A DNA stretch of 64,000 nt from positions 558,001-622,000 of the forward strand of contig JAKZHN010000006.1 in NCBI GenBank assembly GCA_037179335.1, read 5' to 3'. Under the pieces are notes generated by a model that did not search any database, was not told the origin of the DNA, and worked only from the letters and a program-made list of their open reading frames with translations. This DNA is from Cyclaneusma minus (Eukaryota > Ascomycota > Leotiomycetes > Marthamycetales > Marthamycetaceae). Below are positions 1 to 9,629 of the stretch, in pieces; the stretch's first letter is position 1; every line of letters begins with the position of its first letter. A program made the position numbers and the translations under genes.

Positions 1-1094
1 TAGCCCACTACCGACAATACCTCAAAACAGCACCACTCACTCCTCTCGTCGTCAACACTCCCGGCTGGATCCTCGGCACCGGTCTCATGATTCTCACAGA
101 TTTGCTCAAAGAAGTCCAGCCTACGATTGCAATCTACATGTCCGAAGAAGGCCCTCCGGAAGTGGTTTCTGCTCTGCGAGAGGCTAACAAGCCTCGGGCT
201 TTACATACTCTCCCTTCCCAGATGAGCGAATACACGACGAGGATTTCATCACAACTTCGAGCTATGCAGACGATGTCGTATTTCCACCTTGCAGAGACCA
301 AGAGCAAAGACGGGGCTTTGGTGTGGAATAAGGAGCCATTGTCTTCTCTGCCTCCGCTAGAGGTTACGTATGCAGGAGAAGGAGCCGGAATTATGGGCAT
401 TTTATGTCAAGGCGACCAACCACCTGCTGATATGCTGGCCGATGCCATCAACGGGACCATTCTATCCGTGGTAGTCATCGAAGACAAGGCAGCATTCGCC
501 GACAGTCCCTTATCCTCAGACGACCAGGAAATATTACCTACCGATTCTCTCGACCCTGAAGACCCTTCAAACACAGAACCAGGACAATCCCAGCCTCAAA
601 CTCCTCTCATTATCCATACTGAACAAGAAGAACTTCCCTACTTCGACCCTACGAGCACCATTACCTTGAATCCAAAATACTGCCACTCAATAGGCTATGT
701 ACTACTGCGCGGCATCGACGTCGCCCGTCGCCAACTCCAAGTCATCACTCCCATATCACTCGAAAAGATCTCAAATCTCGCAGAAGAAGGCAAACAGATA
801 ATCCTCGTCAGCGGAAAGCTGGAGACGCCTGGCTGGGCATACCAAGAAGATCTGAATCGAGCCGCCTGGCTACGCAAATCCGGCAAAGCACTTGCTGCCG
901 GACAAGCTGGAGTTGAGGAAGACAGCGATGAAGTGATGGAAAATGCGGTTGATATTGAGGCTCTGAACAGCGAGCAAGTTGTGGAAACTGAGGCGCCGTG
1001 GTTGGAGCAGCTTAAAGGCGATCAGGGACGCGGTGCGGGAGGTCGCGTGTGGAGGGTTAGGAGGGATCTGGGGAAGAATGATGGTGGCGATTAG
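1..1094 (+). CDS. GRC3: Polynucleotide 5'-hydroxyl kinase GRC3, 3' part
   Basis: The gene is cut by the window start. The frame is open from base 3 and ends at the TAG at 1092-1094, leaving about 363 C-terminal residues. The first residues carry the strand PLVVNTPGWILGTGL, which matches the conserved region after the kinase core of the Clp1/Grc3 family, followed by a helix (DLLKEVQPT) and a long C-terminal domain. Grc3 is known to phosphorylate 5'-OH ends of the cleaved ITS2 spacer as the partner of the Las1 nuclease during 60S ribosome maturation in the nucleolus. The P-loop ATP site must lie upstream of the window. The tail (from about base 900) is acidic and then Gly/Arg-rich, so it is less conserved. 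No intron is seen in this part. The assignment rests on the conserved central segment; a Clp1 paralogue is the main alternative and is less likely because of the long C-terminus. Confidence 0.78.
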   Translation, partial: AHYRQYLKTAPLTPLVVNTPGWILGTGLMILTDLLKEVQPTIAIYMSEEGPPEVVSALREANKPRALHTLPSQMSEYTTRISSQLRAMQTMSYFHLAETKSKDGALVWNKEPLSSLPPLEVTYAGEGAGIMGILCQGDQPPADMLADAINGTILSVVVIEDKAAFADSPLSSDDQEILPTDSLDPEDPSNTEPGQSQPQTPLIIHTEQEELPYFDPTSTITLNPKYCHSIGYVLLRGIDVARRQLQVITPISLEKISNLAEEGKQIILVSGKLETPGWAYQEDLNRAAWLRKSGKALAAGQAGVEEDSDEVMENAVDIEALNSEQVVETEAPWLEQLKGDQGRGAGGRVWRVRRDLGKNDGGD

Positions 1095-2472
1095 GCTTCT
1101 GCATGTGATGGTTACTATTGCGGAAGGTAGAATTCCATGCTTTTTATGCAGGAGTGCAATGCAACTTGGTTATGGCGATAAGCTGGGGTTGTGTGTGCCA
1201 GACATGTCTCAGAATTCGCTATATGATGGTCACGTGTCGTGCAAATGTCTCGGTGGCGTATGTAAGGCTGGCGGGTGATCTAGTGTGAGCGAAAATAGCT
1301 TAGTCGCTTTTAGGGGGACGTTTTCCTGCTTTTTAAACTCAATTTGGGGTTCAGTGGTTTGGTGTTGCTAGGCAGCTAGAGCATCGCTGAGCATCGCTGA
1401 GCTTGCTTTCGTCCTGCATTTTGGCCAGCCACTCGCTTTCTCGCGACTCGTGAGGCGGGCGTGTGGCGGATTAATCGGCCCACACCATGAATGGTTCGCT
1501 GGACACCACTGCTCATGTCGATTAGTGAAGTGGGGTTTGGACAGCCCTCGATGATACAAACTGTTCTTGAACCCTTGTTCTATTCTCAGTTATTACATGT
1601 AGTACTTGTGTGGCGATTTAGTGTGTCCTAGCGTGCCCCCGTTTTCCCTATACAGCTGCTGGAGTACTGTATTAGGAATTCTGTTCTATAGATTAGTTCG
1701 AGTGGCCAATTGGAATTCTGAGAAATATTAATCAAATAACATTAATACCATATATAAGTGTATTAATCGTTCTCTAAATAGCCTCAAATATTCTTTCGCA
1801 ATCGAAAGAAATGCTAACTGGCCAAATTAATGGAATCCTGTGGTGACAAAACCACGCTAGGACACACTAAATCGCCACACAAGTATGCCTTGAGTTACTT
1901 CAAAATCTTGGTAAACTACCATGTGTCTGAGGCACTTTCCATTACCAGGTTGAAGAAATATTAGTCGTTTCCTAGAGGACTCTTAGCCGCCCGGAGCCTC
2001 TCACTTATCTAAATCACTCTCAGTTGCCTAAATTATTCTTGATTGTTCGAATCACTCCAAGTGATTGGATCAGACTCGTTTACCTGGAATATATACTTAC
2101 TATCTGGGCCGTTCTGGGTCGCCTAGATTGCTGTTGATGGTTGAAATGGTTGAAGTGGCGCAGAAGGGGGTGTGGCTAGCCATTCAGGTCCCGGAGCGTT
2201 TCCGGCCTGCAACTGCTTGCTGCCGAGCTCGTCGTCATCTGAGCTTGTGCCCGCCTGATCTCGTACCTGTCTCGTCTCGTCTCCACAGCTCCACCTCCGA
2301 TAGCTCTCTCTGTCACAACATCACCTCTCTCTCACTTCCATTCTCCTCTTATCAATCTGCCAACAATCCATCACGACTGTCATCGTGGTTGGCAACTCGA
2401 CTCTTCTACAGCTTCTCCTCTGCACTTCTCCACGACTGCGACTCCAAGTGATCAGCTTATCTCGTCGCAATC
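1095..2472. other. Intergenic region between GRC3 and PEP4
   Basis: No convincing gene lies here. The main content is the MITE at 1603-1885. There is a short direct repeat near 1380-1402 (AGCATCGCTG twice) and a pyrimidine-rich, CT-tract stretch from about 2260 to 2460, which is a usual feature of fungal promoters and 5' leaders and probably belongs to PEP4. Confidence 0.6.
1603..1885. mobile_element. MITE with perfect 33-bp terminal inverted repeats
   Basis: Bases 1603-1635 and 1853-1885 are exact reverse complements over 33 bp (outer end TACTTGTGTGGCGATTTAGT). The outermost TA on each side can be read as a TA target duplication, leaving 31-bp inverted repeats starting CTTGTG. The interior, about 217 bp, is AT-rich and has no reading frame. 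This is the structure of a non-autonomous miniature element mobilised by a Tc1/mariner-type (Fot1/pogo) transposase; that superfamily is inferred from the TA ends only. The perfect ends suggest a recent insertion and no RIP. Confidence 0.8.
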
Positions 2473-3799
2473 ATGAAGAGTGCTATCTTTACCGCAGCTA
2501 TGCTGCTGGGCTCCGCCTCCGCCGGTGTCCACAATATGAAGCTCAAGAAGGTTCCCTTGAGCGAGCAGCTTGTCAGTAGACTTCTGAAAATGCTATCGCC
2601 GAGCTCAAACTCGATGCCAAAACTCTAGCTAACCTGCTCGCGATACAGGAGTATGCCAACATCGACACTCACATGAGGCATCTCGGCCAGAAATACATGG
2701 GCGTCCGCCCTCAATTTCACCTCGAGGAGATGTTCAAGGAGACCTCTATTCACATCGAGGGCCCCGACCACGCTGTTCCCGTCAGCAACTTCTTGAACGC
2801 TCAATGTAAGCTCGTTTGCAGCTCTTCGCCACCCACACCAGCTAACCCCAGACAGACTTCTCCGAGATTACTCTTGGCACGCCACCACAGAGCTTCAAGG
2901 TCGTCCTCGACACCGGTAGCTCCAACCTGTGGGTTCCTTCGTCCGAGTGCGGCTCGATTGCCTGCTATCTCCACACCAAGTACCACTCTTCGGACTCGTC
3001 GACCTACAAGAAGAATGGCTCGTCATTCGAGATCCAATACGGCTCTGGTAGCATGAAGGGTTTCGTTTCCAACGATGTCTTCACTATCGGAGATTTGACT
3101 GTTAAGAATCTCGACTTCGCCGAGGCCACCGAGGAGCCTGGTCTTGCTTTCGCCTTTGGCCGATTTGACGGTATCATGGGTCTCGGATACGACACCATCT
3201 CCGTCAACCACATGGTTCCTCCCTTTTACAAGATGATGGATCAGGGCCTGCTTGACGCGCCTGTTTTCGCCTTTTACTTGGGTGACAGCAACGCCGAAGG
3301 TGACGAGTCAGTTGCCACTTTCGGTGGTGTTGACGAGAGCCACTACGAGGGCAAGATGACCACTATTCCCCTCCGCCGCAAGGCATACTGGGAGGTCGAC
3401 TTTGACGCCATCACATTCGGCGATGCCACGGCCGAGCTCGAGGAGACCGGTGTTATCCTTGACACCGGTACTTCCCTCATCGCTCTTCCCTCCACCCTTG
3501 CTGATCTCTTGAACAAGGAGATGGGCGCCAAGAAGGGCTACAACGGCCAGTACAGCGTCGACTGCTCCAAGCGCGACAGCCTTCCCGACGTCACCTTCAC
3601 TCTCAGCGGCTACAACTTCAGCATCACCCCCTACGACTACATCCTCGAGGTCCAGGGCTCCTGCATCTCCACATTCATGGGAATGGACATTCCTGAGCCA
3701 GCGGGTCCTCTTGCCATCCTCGGAGACGCATTCTTGCGAAGATGGTACTCGGTCTACGATGCTGGCAACGACACCGTTTCGCTTGCTGCTGCCTGTTAA
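2473..3799 (+). CDS. PEP4: Vacuolar aspartic protease (proteinase A, pepsin family A1)
   Basis: Three exons, 2473-2571, 2649-2805 and 2856-3799, encode 399 residues. Introns have GT...AG borders (GTCAGT and GTAAGC donors). A signal peptide (MKSAIFTAAMLLGSASA) is followed by a propeptide with KKVPL and the mature enzyme. Both catalytic motifs are present: DTGSSNLWVP in exon 3 and DTGTSLIALP further on, with the Tyr-bearing flap and the usual disulphide cysteines. The segment AFGRFDGIMGLGYDTISVN and the ending ILGDAFLRRWYSVYD are characteristic of fungal vacuolar proteinase A rather than of secreted aspergillopepsins. In the family this enzyme is processed at acidic pH and activates other vacuolar hydrolases. 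Potential N-glycosylation sites (NFS, NDT) are present. The length matches the fungal orthologues closely. Confidence 0.95.
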
Positions 3800-4184
3800 G
3801 CAGTAGGCTGTTTGTGAAATTGATAGGCATGCAACACTGGCATATGGTTTCTCCCCCAGGCTAAATTAAACATGGGAGAACCTTGGAGTTGGGTCGCTGT
3901 ATTTATAGGGTCCTATGCCGTGGTTGAGGAAGGTCGGGGGCATAAGGGTGGTAATAGTAAGGGCATTAGGGCGAAAGGAATGGGTTTCTTTATGTCACTG
4001 CTACTACTAGGTATTTAGCTCAATGGGACACCGCCATTACATGAGAAGTATAGTCTGGTTGAAGTTCTGATGTTCCGTGCTGAATTCAAATTATGTGCTA
4101 GGCAAATGGTTTGCAGACTTTTGCAACGCCAATTCAAGATTTCCGCACTGTTGGCTTGAGAGGCTCATTCAGCAGCTCCGGAGA
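3800..4184. other. Intergenic, 3' of PEP4
   Basis: Convergent intergenic stretch between PEP4 and the decayed 2EXR copy. I see no gene, repeat or RNA here beyond likely 3' untranslated sequence. Confidence 0.6.
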
Positions 4185-4959
4185 CTAGCGCTTGTAGCCC
4201 ATCGTCACCACCTCAAGCACAGGCTGCGTCTCCTTTCTACCCCATTTACCCGACTCAAACAGCATTTTGCATGCCGCAGTCAGCCACGCCCTATCACCAT
4301 CACTCGTCTCACACACCAACCCCTCAGAATACCTCAACCGCTGCGGAAACCTGCGCACAACGTACAGCTTCTTCCAATCCAGCCATTCCAACACACTCTC
4401 GTCCGGCAGCTGGTCACATGCAGACCTTGTTCCGCAAATCCACGCAAAGCACGCAAAGAGCCAGATTCTGCGTCTTGGGGCACAGATGCAGCAGCTTGTT
4501 TTGGTCGGTAATGTGACGATGCTTGAAGTCGTCTGGCTCTAGGAAAATGAAGAAAATGAATAAAATGAAATTAATGAAATTAATGATGTCGGTTGTGGGG
4601 CGGTGGTAGATGGGCTGGTGGTGGGAGGATGTGCAGATGTGTGAGGTGAGATGGGCGGCGAGGGTTTTGGGGCTTGCGCTGGGGAAGGGGGAGTGTGGGT
4701 GGAGGATGCGGGGTTTGGGTACGGGGCCGTAATACTAATGGGTGAGGTTGGTTTTGGATGAGAATTGGAGGAGGATGATTTTAGGAGGTTGAGAGGTCAT
4801 GTAGAAATGGTAGATCAGTTGACGGATCTCTGGGGGGAGGTAGGGCGGTGGTTGAGGACTTGTTGGGGATGGATGAGTGGTAGCCATTTTGTTGGGGCTG
4901 CTGTCTGTGTTTGCTGGTCGAGTTGAAGTCTGAATGACGGGGTGAGGGTCCGTTGTCAT
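4185..4959 (-). pseudogene. Decayed 2EXR-like gene (array copy 1)
   Basis: Reading from the ATG at 4959 (or 4887) on the minus strand, the first part gives the family signature PPYLPPEIRQLIYHFYMTSQ and then stops at 4735-4737. Homology continues in another frame (SASPKTLAAHLTSHICTSS, then IYHRPTTDII), runs into an AT-rich simple repeat (4547-4590, GAAATTAAT/GAAAATGAA-type units) where the intact copies read IYLD, and resumes in further frames with KTQN and finally DWKKLYVV and LEVVTMGYKR up to the stop at 4185. At least two frame breaks and an internal stop therefore separate recognisable pieces. The damage is by frameshift and repeat expansion, not by RIP-type transitions. The call rests on collinearity with the three intact neighbours. 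Confidence 0.82.
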
Positions 4960-4989
4960 ATGGGTACCAAGGGACGATGGGAGAACTTG

Positions 4990-5095
4990 GCTGAGGACTT
5001 GCTTTTATGGCAATAGACGGAGCTAGCAAACAACGCCGGCTAGGGGGAAGGGACAAGTGAGGTGCTGCTGCTGCCTGATTAGGCAGTCCTACAGT
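4990..5095 (-). promoter_or_regulatory. Duplicated upstream block of 2EXR copy 1
   Basis: A stretch of about 100 bp upstream of the gene resembles those upstream of copies 2 and 3. The shared parts are a (G)GCTAG-rich segment, a GCTGCTGCTGCCTG run and an inverted repeat, here CTGCCTGATTAGGCAG at 5071-5086. Conservation outside the coding region could mean a retained promoter element or simply that the tandem duplications included the 5' flank. Confidence 0.5.
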
Positions 5096-5189
5096 TATGC
5101 GACCAAAGTCTGAACCCCATTTAATAAGTAGAAGTATCCGTGGTGCCTAGGGATATCTCTAATGATTGGGAATGTTCTTGGGGTTTGGC

Positions 5190-5324
5190 ATTTCCCTAGT
5201 AATTCGGAATATCCAAGTATTAGGAGTATTCCCAGTAATTAGGAGTATTCCTAGTAATTGGGAGTAGCCTCAGTAATGGGGAATATTCCGAAGGATTAGG
5301 AATATGCTAAAGGATTAGGAAAGC
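5190..5324. repeat. 19-bp degenerate minisatellite
   Basis: About seven tandem units of 19 bp with consensus near TATTCCTAGTAATTAGGAG can be laid end to end here, drifting at the right end to TATTCCGAAGGATTAGGAA. It lies between copy 1 and copy 2 of the 2EXR array and has no coding potential. Confidence 0.75.
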
Positions 5325-5591
5325 TGAAATTGAAACAGGGGTACATTTGACCACTGCCACATATTGGTTCCTGTCAGAAAGGAGTACAGACTTTTGCCGT
5401 CCCACTGTAACATTCTTATAAAAAGACGGTTCTCGACAGATTTTGCAGATGCGTATCTCTCTGGAAATCTTTTACTTTCACTAGTTGGTTCTTGGTGGAT
5501 ATTTTTCGAGGTCAACAGAAAAAGAAGTATCTAAAACTTCATTCTTGGCCTGTGGGAAGACTCCTGTCCAGGAATCTAAACTTAGGTTTGT

Positions 5592-6350
5592 CTATGGGCT
5601 TGACGCGAATCGAGCTCGGTATTTCCTCAACCATTCAGCGCTCACCGATGTTCCTGGATAGTCCGCCAGCACCACCTCCCACATCGGGTGCGGCTTGAAA
5701 ACATCATTAAGCCAGAATATTCGCCCTACCGCCGCATGTATCCGACCCCATTCAAATTCCCGAAACTCCACTTCTAGGCCAGCACTCATAGTCTTTTTAT
5801 CCGCGGGATCTACCACGATGTAAAGCTTCTTCAGATCAAGGATATCCATGATGCCCCGAGCAGGAACAGACCAACTTATGTTATAATCAGAAGCATCATA
5901 ATAATTTGGATGCAGCTCGAAAGCAATGTTCTGTGTGTCCCGGGACAGATGCATCTTACTGAAGTCGGCCCAGTGTGCATGGTATGTCCATGGGTGAGTG
6001 TCAGACCAGGAATGACTCGTCTTTCTGTCCAGATAGATGATATCGATGGATGGGCGGTAGTACATGGGTCGCCAGTGTTCGTGCGTGCAGATGTATTGCT
6101 CCAGGTAGGCTGCTCTGGTTTCTGGAGATGTGCTGAGGAAGATATCGGGCTTGTAGCGGAAACGGAAGGGTCCGTTGGAAAACTGTAAGTGAATAATTGC
6201 AGGGGGCTGAGAAGAGACGTAGAAACGGAAGATCATTTGCCGGATCTCTGGCGGGAGGTAGGGCAGTCTTCGACGTCGGGAAGCAGTCGTCTTTTTCGTC
6301 TTGCGTCTCTTTTTTGCCACGCGTCTGGTTTTTGAGTGGGTGTTGGCCAT
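5592..6350 (-). CDS. 2EXR-like family protein (array copy 2)
   Basis: An intronless gene of 252 residues starting at the ATG at 6350 (the frame is open further upstream but without another ATG). After a very basic N-terminus (KTRRVAKKRRKTKK, possibly a nuclear-targeting patch) comes RLPYLPPEIRQMIFRFYVSS, with the first ExR motif (EIR), then SPETRAAYL with the second (ETR), then YYRPSIDIIYLD. Two ExR motifs followed by a P-x-x-D-x-IYL strand is the layout of the fungal 2EXR domain; I assign it on that pattern. The middle has a DTQNIAF strand, then MDILDLKKLYIVVD, and the C-terminus ends after a WEVV motif shared by all copies. Molecular function is unknown for the family. It is about 1 kb from copies 1 and 3, in the same orientation, so they are tandem duplicates. 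Confidence 0.82.
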   Translation of the reverse strand: MANTHSKTRRVAKKRRKTKKTTASRRRRLPYLPPEIRQMIFRFYVSSQPPAIIHLQFSNGPFRFRYKPDIFLSTSPETRAAYLEQYICTHEHWRPMYYRPSIDIIYLDRKTSHSWSDTHPWTYHAHWADFSKMHLSRDTQNIAFELHPNYYDASDYNISWSVPARGIMDILDLKKLYIVVDPADKKTMSAGLEVEFREFEWGRIHAAVGRIFWLNDVFKPHPMWEVVLADYPGTSVSAEWLRKYRARFASSP

Positions 6351-6429
6351 TTTGGATTTGGTGGAGCCGGGGGCTTGGTGCTTCGTTTGTGTTGAGGGGA
6401 CGTGGGAGCTCACCGGGAAAGACTACCTG

Positions 6430-6545
6430 GCGAAGGACCTGGTTTAATAGAAGAAGACGGCGCTAGTAAGCAATGCTAGCTAAGCGAGAAGGGGCTAGTA
6501 TTGCTGCTGCCTACGTAGGACAAGCTCAAGAAGTTTCTGGTTGAG
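6430..6545 (-). promoter_or_regulatory. Duplicated upstream block of 2EXR copy 2
   Basis: About 80-195 bp upstream of the copy 2 start. It holds GCGCTAGTAAGCAATGCTAG then CTAAGCGAGA, and the GCTGCTGCCTACGTAGGAC segment with a short inverted repeat. The same order of motifs occurs upstream of copy 3 (8115-8225) and, more diverged, of copy 1. Confidence 0.5.
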
Positions 6546-7320
6546 TATCGAGTTGGAATTTGGATAATGGTGTTGAAGTTCTTGTAACAGTAGACCCAGT
6601 TTGTAACGCAATGAGATTGAGAGAGCTGATACTATCAAAGCTAGGTTGTGTCGCAGGATTGGAGCATTGAATAAAGTTTCCGGTCTGTTCCTTAATAGGC
6701 TAGTAGTTTCTACAAGGTCGAAGGTGCGAGAATTGTGGAATAACAGCTAGTGAAAGGAGCTCGGAGAACTCGATCCGCGGATACTTGTCTACCTTTCCTT
6801 TCCATTCTCAGTTCCCAGAATGCCTGACCGTGGCACCGTGCTGCTTGTGCAATATTAGGGTCAGCGACTATGTACACTACCATTGCGCCAACAGGCGATT
6901 TGATTTCTTGTTATTGATATGAGATTACTTGTTCGGAGTTATCACCTGTGTTAGAGAAAAGAGAAGAAGCTCCAGCTTTCAGGATTAAAGTGTTAGGGGG
7001 GAAAAGCGGAAGGCTTGACTAGGCTTAGAACAAACACCCTTGAGGAATTTTGGTCTCTCACATGCCTTGTCTTTCTCCATGTCTTTATCCATTGGTTATT
7101 CGGATTCTAGATAGATTACGATAGGCGGGCCAAATGTTTCGAGGTTCATGCAGAGAGAAGTCACCTTGTTTTTGGACTCGAGGAGAAATCATTGCCGCAA
7201 AGCTGAATACATAAAGTAGTGACCAAAACTAAAAGTCACAAAATAACAGAACTCATCCAAACAGCAGCATCATACACCGCCCAAGGCGTCAAGGCCTCCC
7301 CTCCACCTCCCAGCAGCCCC
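6546..7320. other. Intergenic between 2EXR copies 2 and 3
   Basis: No gene seen. A GGTGTTGAAGTTCTTG segment near 6569 also recurs upstream of copies 3 and 4, so parts of the duplication unit extend into this stretch; the rest is unremarkable. Confidence 0.55.
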
Positions 7321-8049
7321 TTATTCTTCCAAATATTCCAACCTCATCACCTCCCACGTAGGACCAGTCTCATCAAATAAGAACTTGTTCTGCTCATTAA
7401 ACCTCTTCAACTCGAAAGCCCTGTTTGCCGAATATGCATAACATGGAATGCCCCAGTTCTTAGGATCTTCACCCAGTTGGATACTTGTGAGCTTAATCTG
7501 TCGTCCAGAAAACATAATCTCCCTGCCCGCACCATCCACAACAACGTATAGCTTTTTTAAATCAACCCACTGCATGATACTCTTGTCCGGGATATGATTA
7601 AGCAAGACGGCAATATTCTGCGTTTGCTTGTGTAGATGTAGCAAATTGTTCTTGTCTTTGCAAGGCCTATGGTGGGACCACATATTCGTCTTCTCGTCCA
7701 GGTATATCACGTCTGTCTCCGGCCGGTAGTAGACAGGCTGCCAATAGTCCGAAACACACACATGTTGTTCCAGGTATGCTGTTCTGGTTTCCGGGCTGAT
7801 GCTGAGAAAGGGATCAAGCTTGTAGCGGATCCGGGGCTCTGGGAGGCAACCCTTGTAGTAACACCACCAATGATGTCTGTCTTTTTGTTCGTCGCAAAAC
7901 TGTAGGCGGATAACAATTGGAGGCTGGGAGGAGACGTAGAAACGGAAGATCATGTGTCGGATCTCTGGTGGAAAATGGGGCAATTTTCGAGGTGGGGAAG
8001 CTGTTGTCTTTGTTGCCTTGCGCCCGTCTTTTGGGCAGGTGTTTTCCAT
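7321..8049 (-). CDS. 2EXR-like family protein (array copy 3)
   Basis: Intronless, 242 residues, ATG at 8049. The N-terminus is short and basic, followed by KLPHFPPEIRHMIFRFYVSS (first ExR), a small insertion relative to copy 2 (about residues 53-70, rich in His, Trp and Tyr), SISPETRTAYLEQHVCV (second ExR), then YYRPETDVIYLDEKT. The downstream conserved strands are TQNIAVLL and QWVDLKKLYVVVD. It ends with TWEVMRLEYLEE, the same C-terminal motif as in copy 5. All key motifs are intact and there is no internal stop. It is probably cytoplasmic or nuclear, since no signal peptide or membrane segment is seen. Family function is unknown. Confidence 0.83.
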   Translation of the reverse strand: MENTCPKDGRKATKTTASPPRKLPHFPPEIRHMIFRFYVSSQPPIVIRLQFCDEQKDRHHWWCYYKGCLPEPRIRYKLDPFLSISPETRTAYLEQHVCVSDYWQPVYYRPETDVIYLDEKTNMWSHHRPCKDKNNLLHLHKQTQNIAVLLNHIPDKSIMQWVDLKKLYVVVDGAGREIMFSGRQIKLTSIQLGEDPKNWGIPCYAYSANRAFELKRFNEQNKFLFDETGPTWEVMRLEYLEE

Positions 8050-8114
8050 CGTGGATTTCGTGGAGGCTTAGAGCTGCGTCTGTGTTGAGGGACGTAGGAG
8101 CCTGATTGGGGAAG

Positions 8115-8225
8115 GCTTGTTAAGGCCTTGCTTTAATAGCAGAGAGCAGCGCTAGTGAACAAAGCTAGCTAAGCGAGATGGAAGGAACTAGTGCTGCTGC
8201 TGCCTGATAGGGTAGGCCTAGCAGT
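8115..8225 (-). promoter_or_regulatory. Duplicated upstream block of 2EXR copy 3
   Basis: Contains GCGCTAGTGAACAAAGCTAG then CTAAGCGAGA and GCTGCTGCCTGATAGGGTAG, about 70-175 bp upstream of the start codon. It is collinear with 6430-6545 at similar spacing from the ATG, which is why I treat it as part of the duplicated unit and a candidate promoter element. Confidence 0.5.
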
Positions 8226-8858
8226 TTGCAAGTTGGAATCCGAGGGATGGTGTTGAAGCTCGGGGCAGCAGAGTCCTCCACGCGATGGAAAAGCTAATAT
8301 TAATAAGGCTAGGCTGTGTTGCAACGGTGGAGCGTTCAAGAAAATTTCTGGCCCGTTCCTAAATATTTTAGTACTCTCTACAATGTTGGAGGTTCACATA
8401 TTTTATAGCAACAGGCAATGAATAGTGGAATGGAACATATGCAACCTTGGCATTTGTGAGAGTGGTATATGGAACCGTTCCAACCTAACAGTCATATAAA
8501 CAGAGGCATGTTTCGAATCAAGCTCGTCAAATTGAGAAGTGCCTGCCCATTTTGCTGGTGCATTAGTTGGGGCCTGGGGCTGAGCACGCTAGTATTCCGC
8601 CCGTGGGCTTTTTTTTTCTTGGTCTGTCACGGGTTTAGAATTGTCTATGTAGAGGTATAGCAGATGGGGGGAGGAGCTTTGAGCTTTCAGGGTTTAGAGT
8701 TTAGGGGAAGAGTTGGAATAGTTTTTTCAAATTTCAAATATAGAACTAATAGTGATGTGCTCTTGTATTTGGTTCTATCATGATTTCCTTGTCTAATGTC
8801 TCTAGAAGGTGGCATAACGACAAAACTCATTCAAGTACCCAGCAGCCGCCTGCAAGTC
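8226..8858. other. Intergenic between 2EXR copies 3 and 4
   Basis: No gene supported. The GGTGTTGAAGCTC segment near 8251 matches the flanks of copies 2 and 4. A T-run at about 8608-8617 is the only other notable feature. Confidence 0.55.
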
Positions 8859-9629
8859 TCAGCTCTCGTCCTCTCCATCATAACGTAGGCCTTTCATTCG
8901 CCTCACCTCGAACTCAGGATGCGTCTGGTCATTATCCCATAAGCCATATCTAAATAGATCTGGGAGTGCTTCCAATTTCCAAGCTCCATCATAGTTATTG
9001 ATCTCCAAGAATCGCACATCTGGACGTCTCGGTGGCCGCACATGAGATCCTGTTCGCACAATGTACAGCTTCTTCAGATCCACCGCGTTTATGATATCTT
9101 TACTCGGGACATCCCATAGATCAAAAGTCTTTGGATCCCATGCCATTTCCACCAGCACGGCGATATTCTGCGTCTCACGCGGTAAATGCAGCCGGTCGCA
9201 AGGGTCGGTACATTCGTTGTTCTTCAGATATGTATGATAAGCCCAGTGCCAGGGGTTGGTCTTGTAGTCCAGATAAATAATGTCGGTAGCCGGGCGGTAG
9301 TAGACGGGCTGCCAAAAGTCAGATGTACAAACGTATTCAGAGAGATAAGCTGATCTAGTCTCTGGGCTTGCGCTAAGGAATGGATGGAGCTCGTAATGTA
9401 AAGCTTCTCCCAGGCATTTGTAGCTGGGGTCTTCTCCTTCGTTCCTGCAATAGAAGCTGGCGTAGTGGGCGAGGCGCTCTTCGCGGGAAAACTGAAGGGG
9501 TATGATTTTAGGTGGTTGAGAAGAGACGTGGAAACGGAAGATCATCTGTCGAATCTCTGGGGGAAGGTAGGGTAGGGTGCTTGCGGCGGATGGGCCGCTT
9601 CCAGCGTTGTCAGATGGCGCAAGTTCCAT
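8859..9629 (-). CDS. 2EXR-like family protein (array copy 4)
   Basis: Intronless, 256 residues, ATG at 9629. After a short acidic/serine-rich start comes TLPYLPPEIRQMIFRFHVSS with the first ExR motif, a Cys/Tyr-bearing insertion (about residues 55-80), SASPETRSAYLSEYVCTSD with the second ExR, and YYRPATDIIYLDYKT. Further conserved strands are RETQNIAVLV and NAVDLKKLYIV; the C-terminus reads FEVRRMKGL instead of WEVV, so this copy is the most diverged of the intact three at its end. There is no signal peptide, membrane segment or disabling change. It is divergently arranged relative to the broken plus-strand copy 5, from which it is separated by about 660 bp. Confidence 0.83.
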   Translation of the reverse strand: MELAPSDNAGSGPSAASTLPYLPPEIRQMIFRFHVSSQPPKIIPLQFSREERLAHYASFYCRNEGEDPSYKCLGEALHYELHPFLSASPETRSAYLSEYVCTSDFWQPVYYRPATDIIYLDYKTNPWHWAYHTYLKNNECTDPCDRLHLPRETQNIAVLVEMAWDPKTFDLWDVPSKDIINAVDLKKLYIVRTGSHVRPPRRPDVRFLEINNYDGAWKLEALPDLFRYGLWDNDQTHPEFEVRRMKGLRYDGEDES

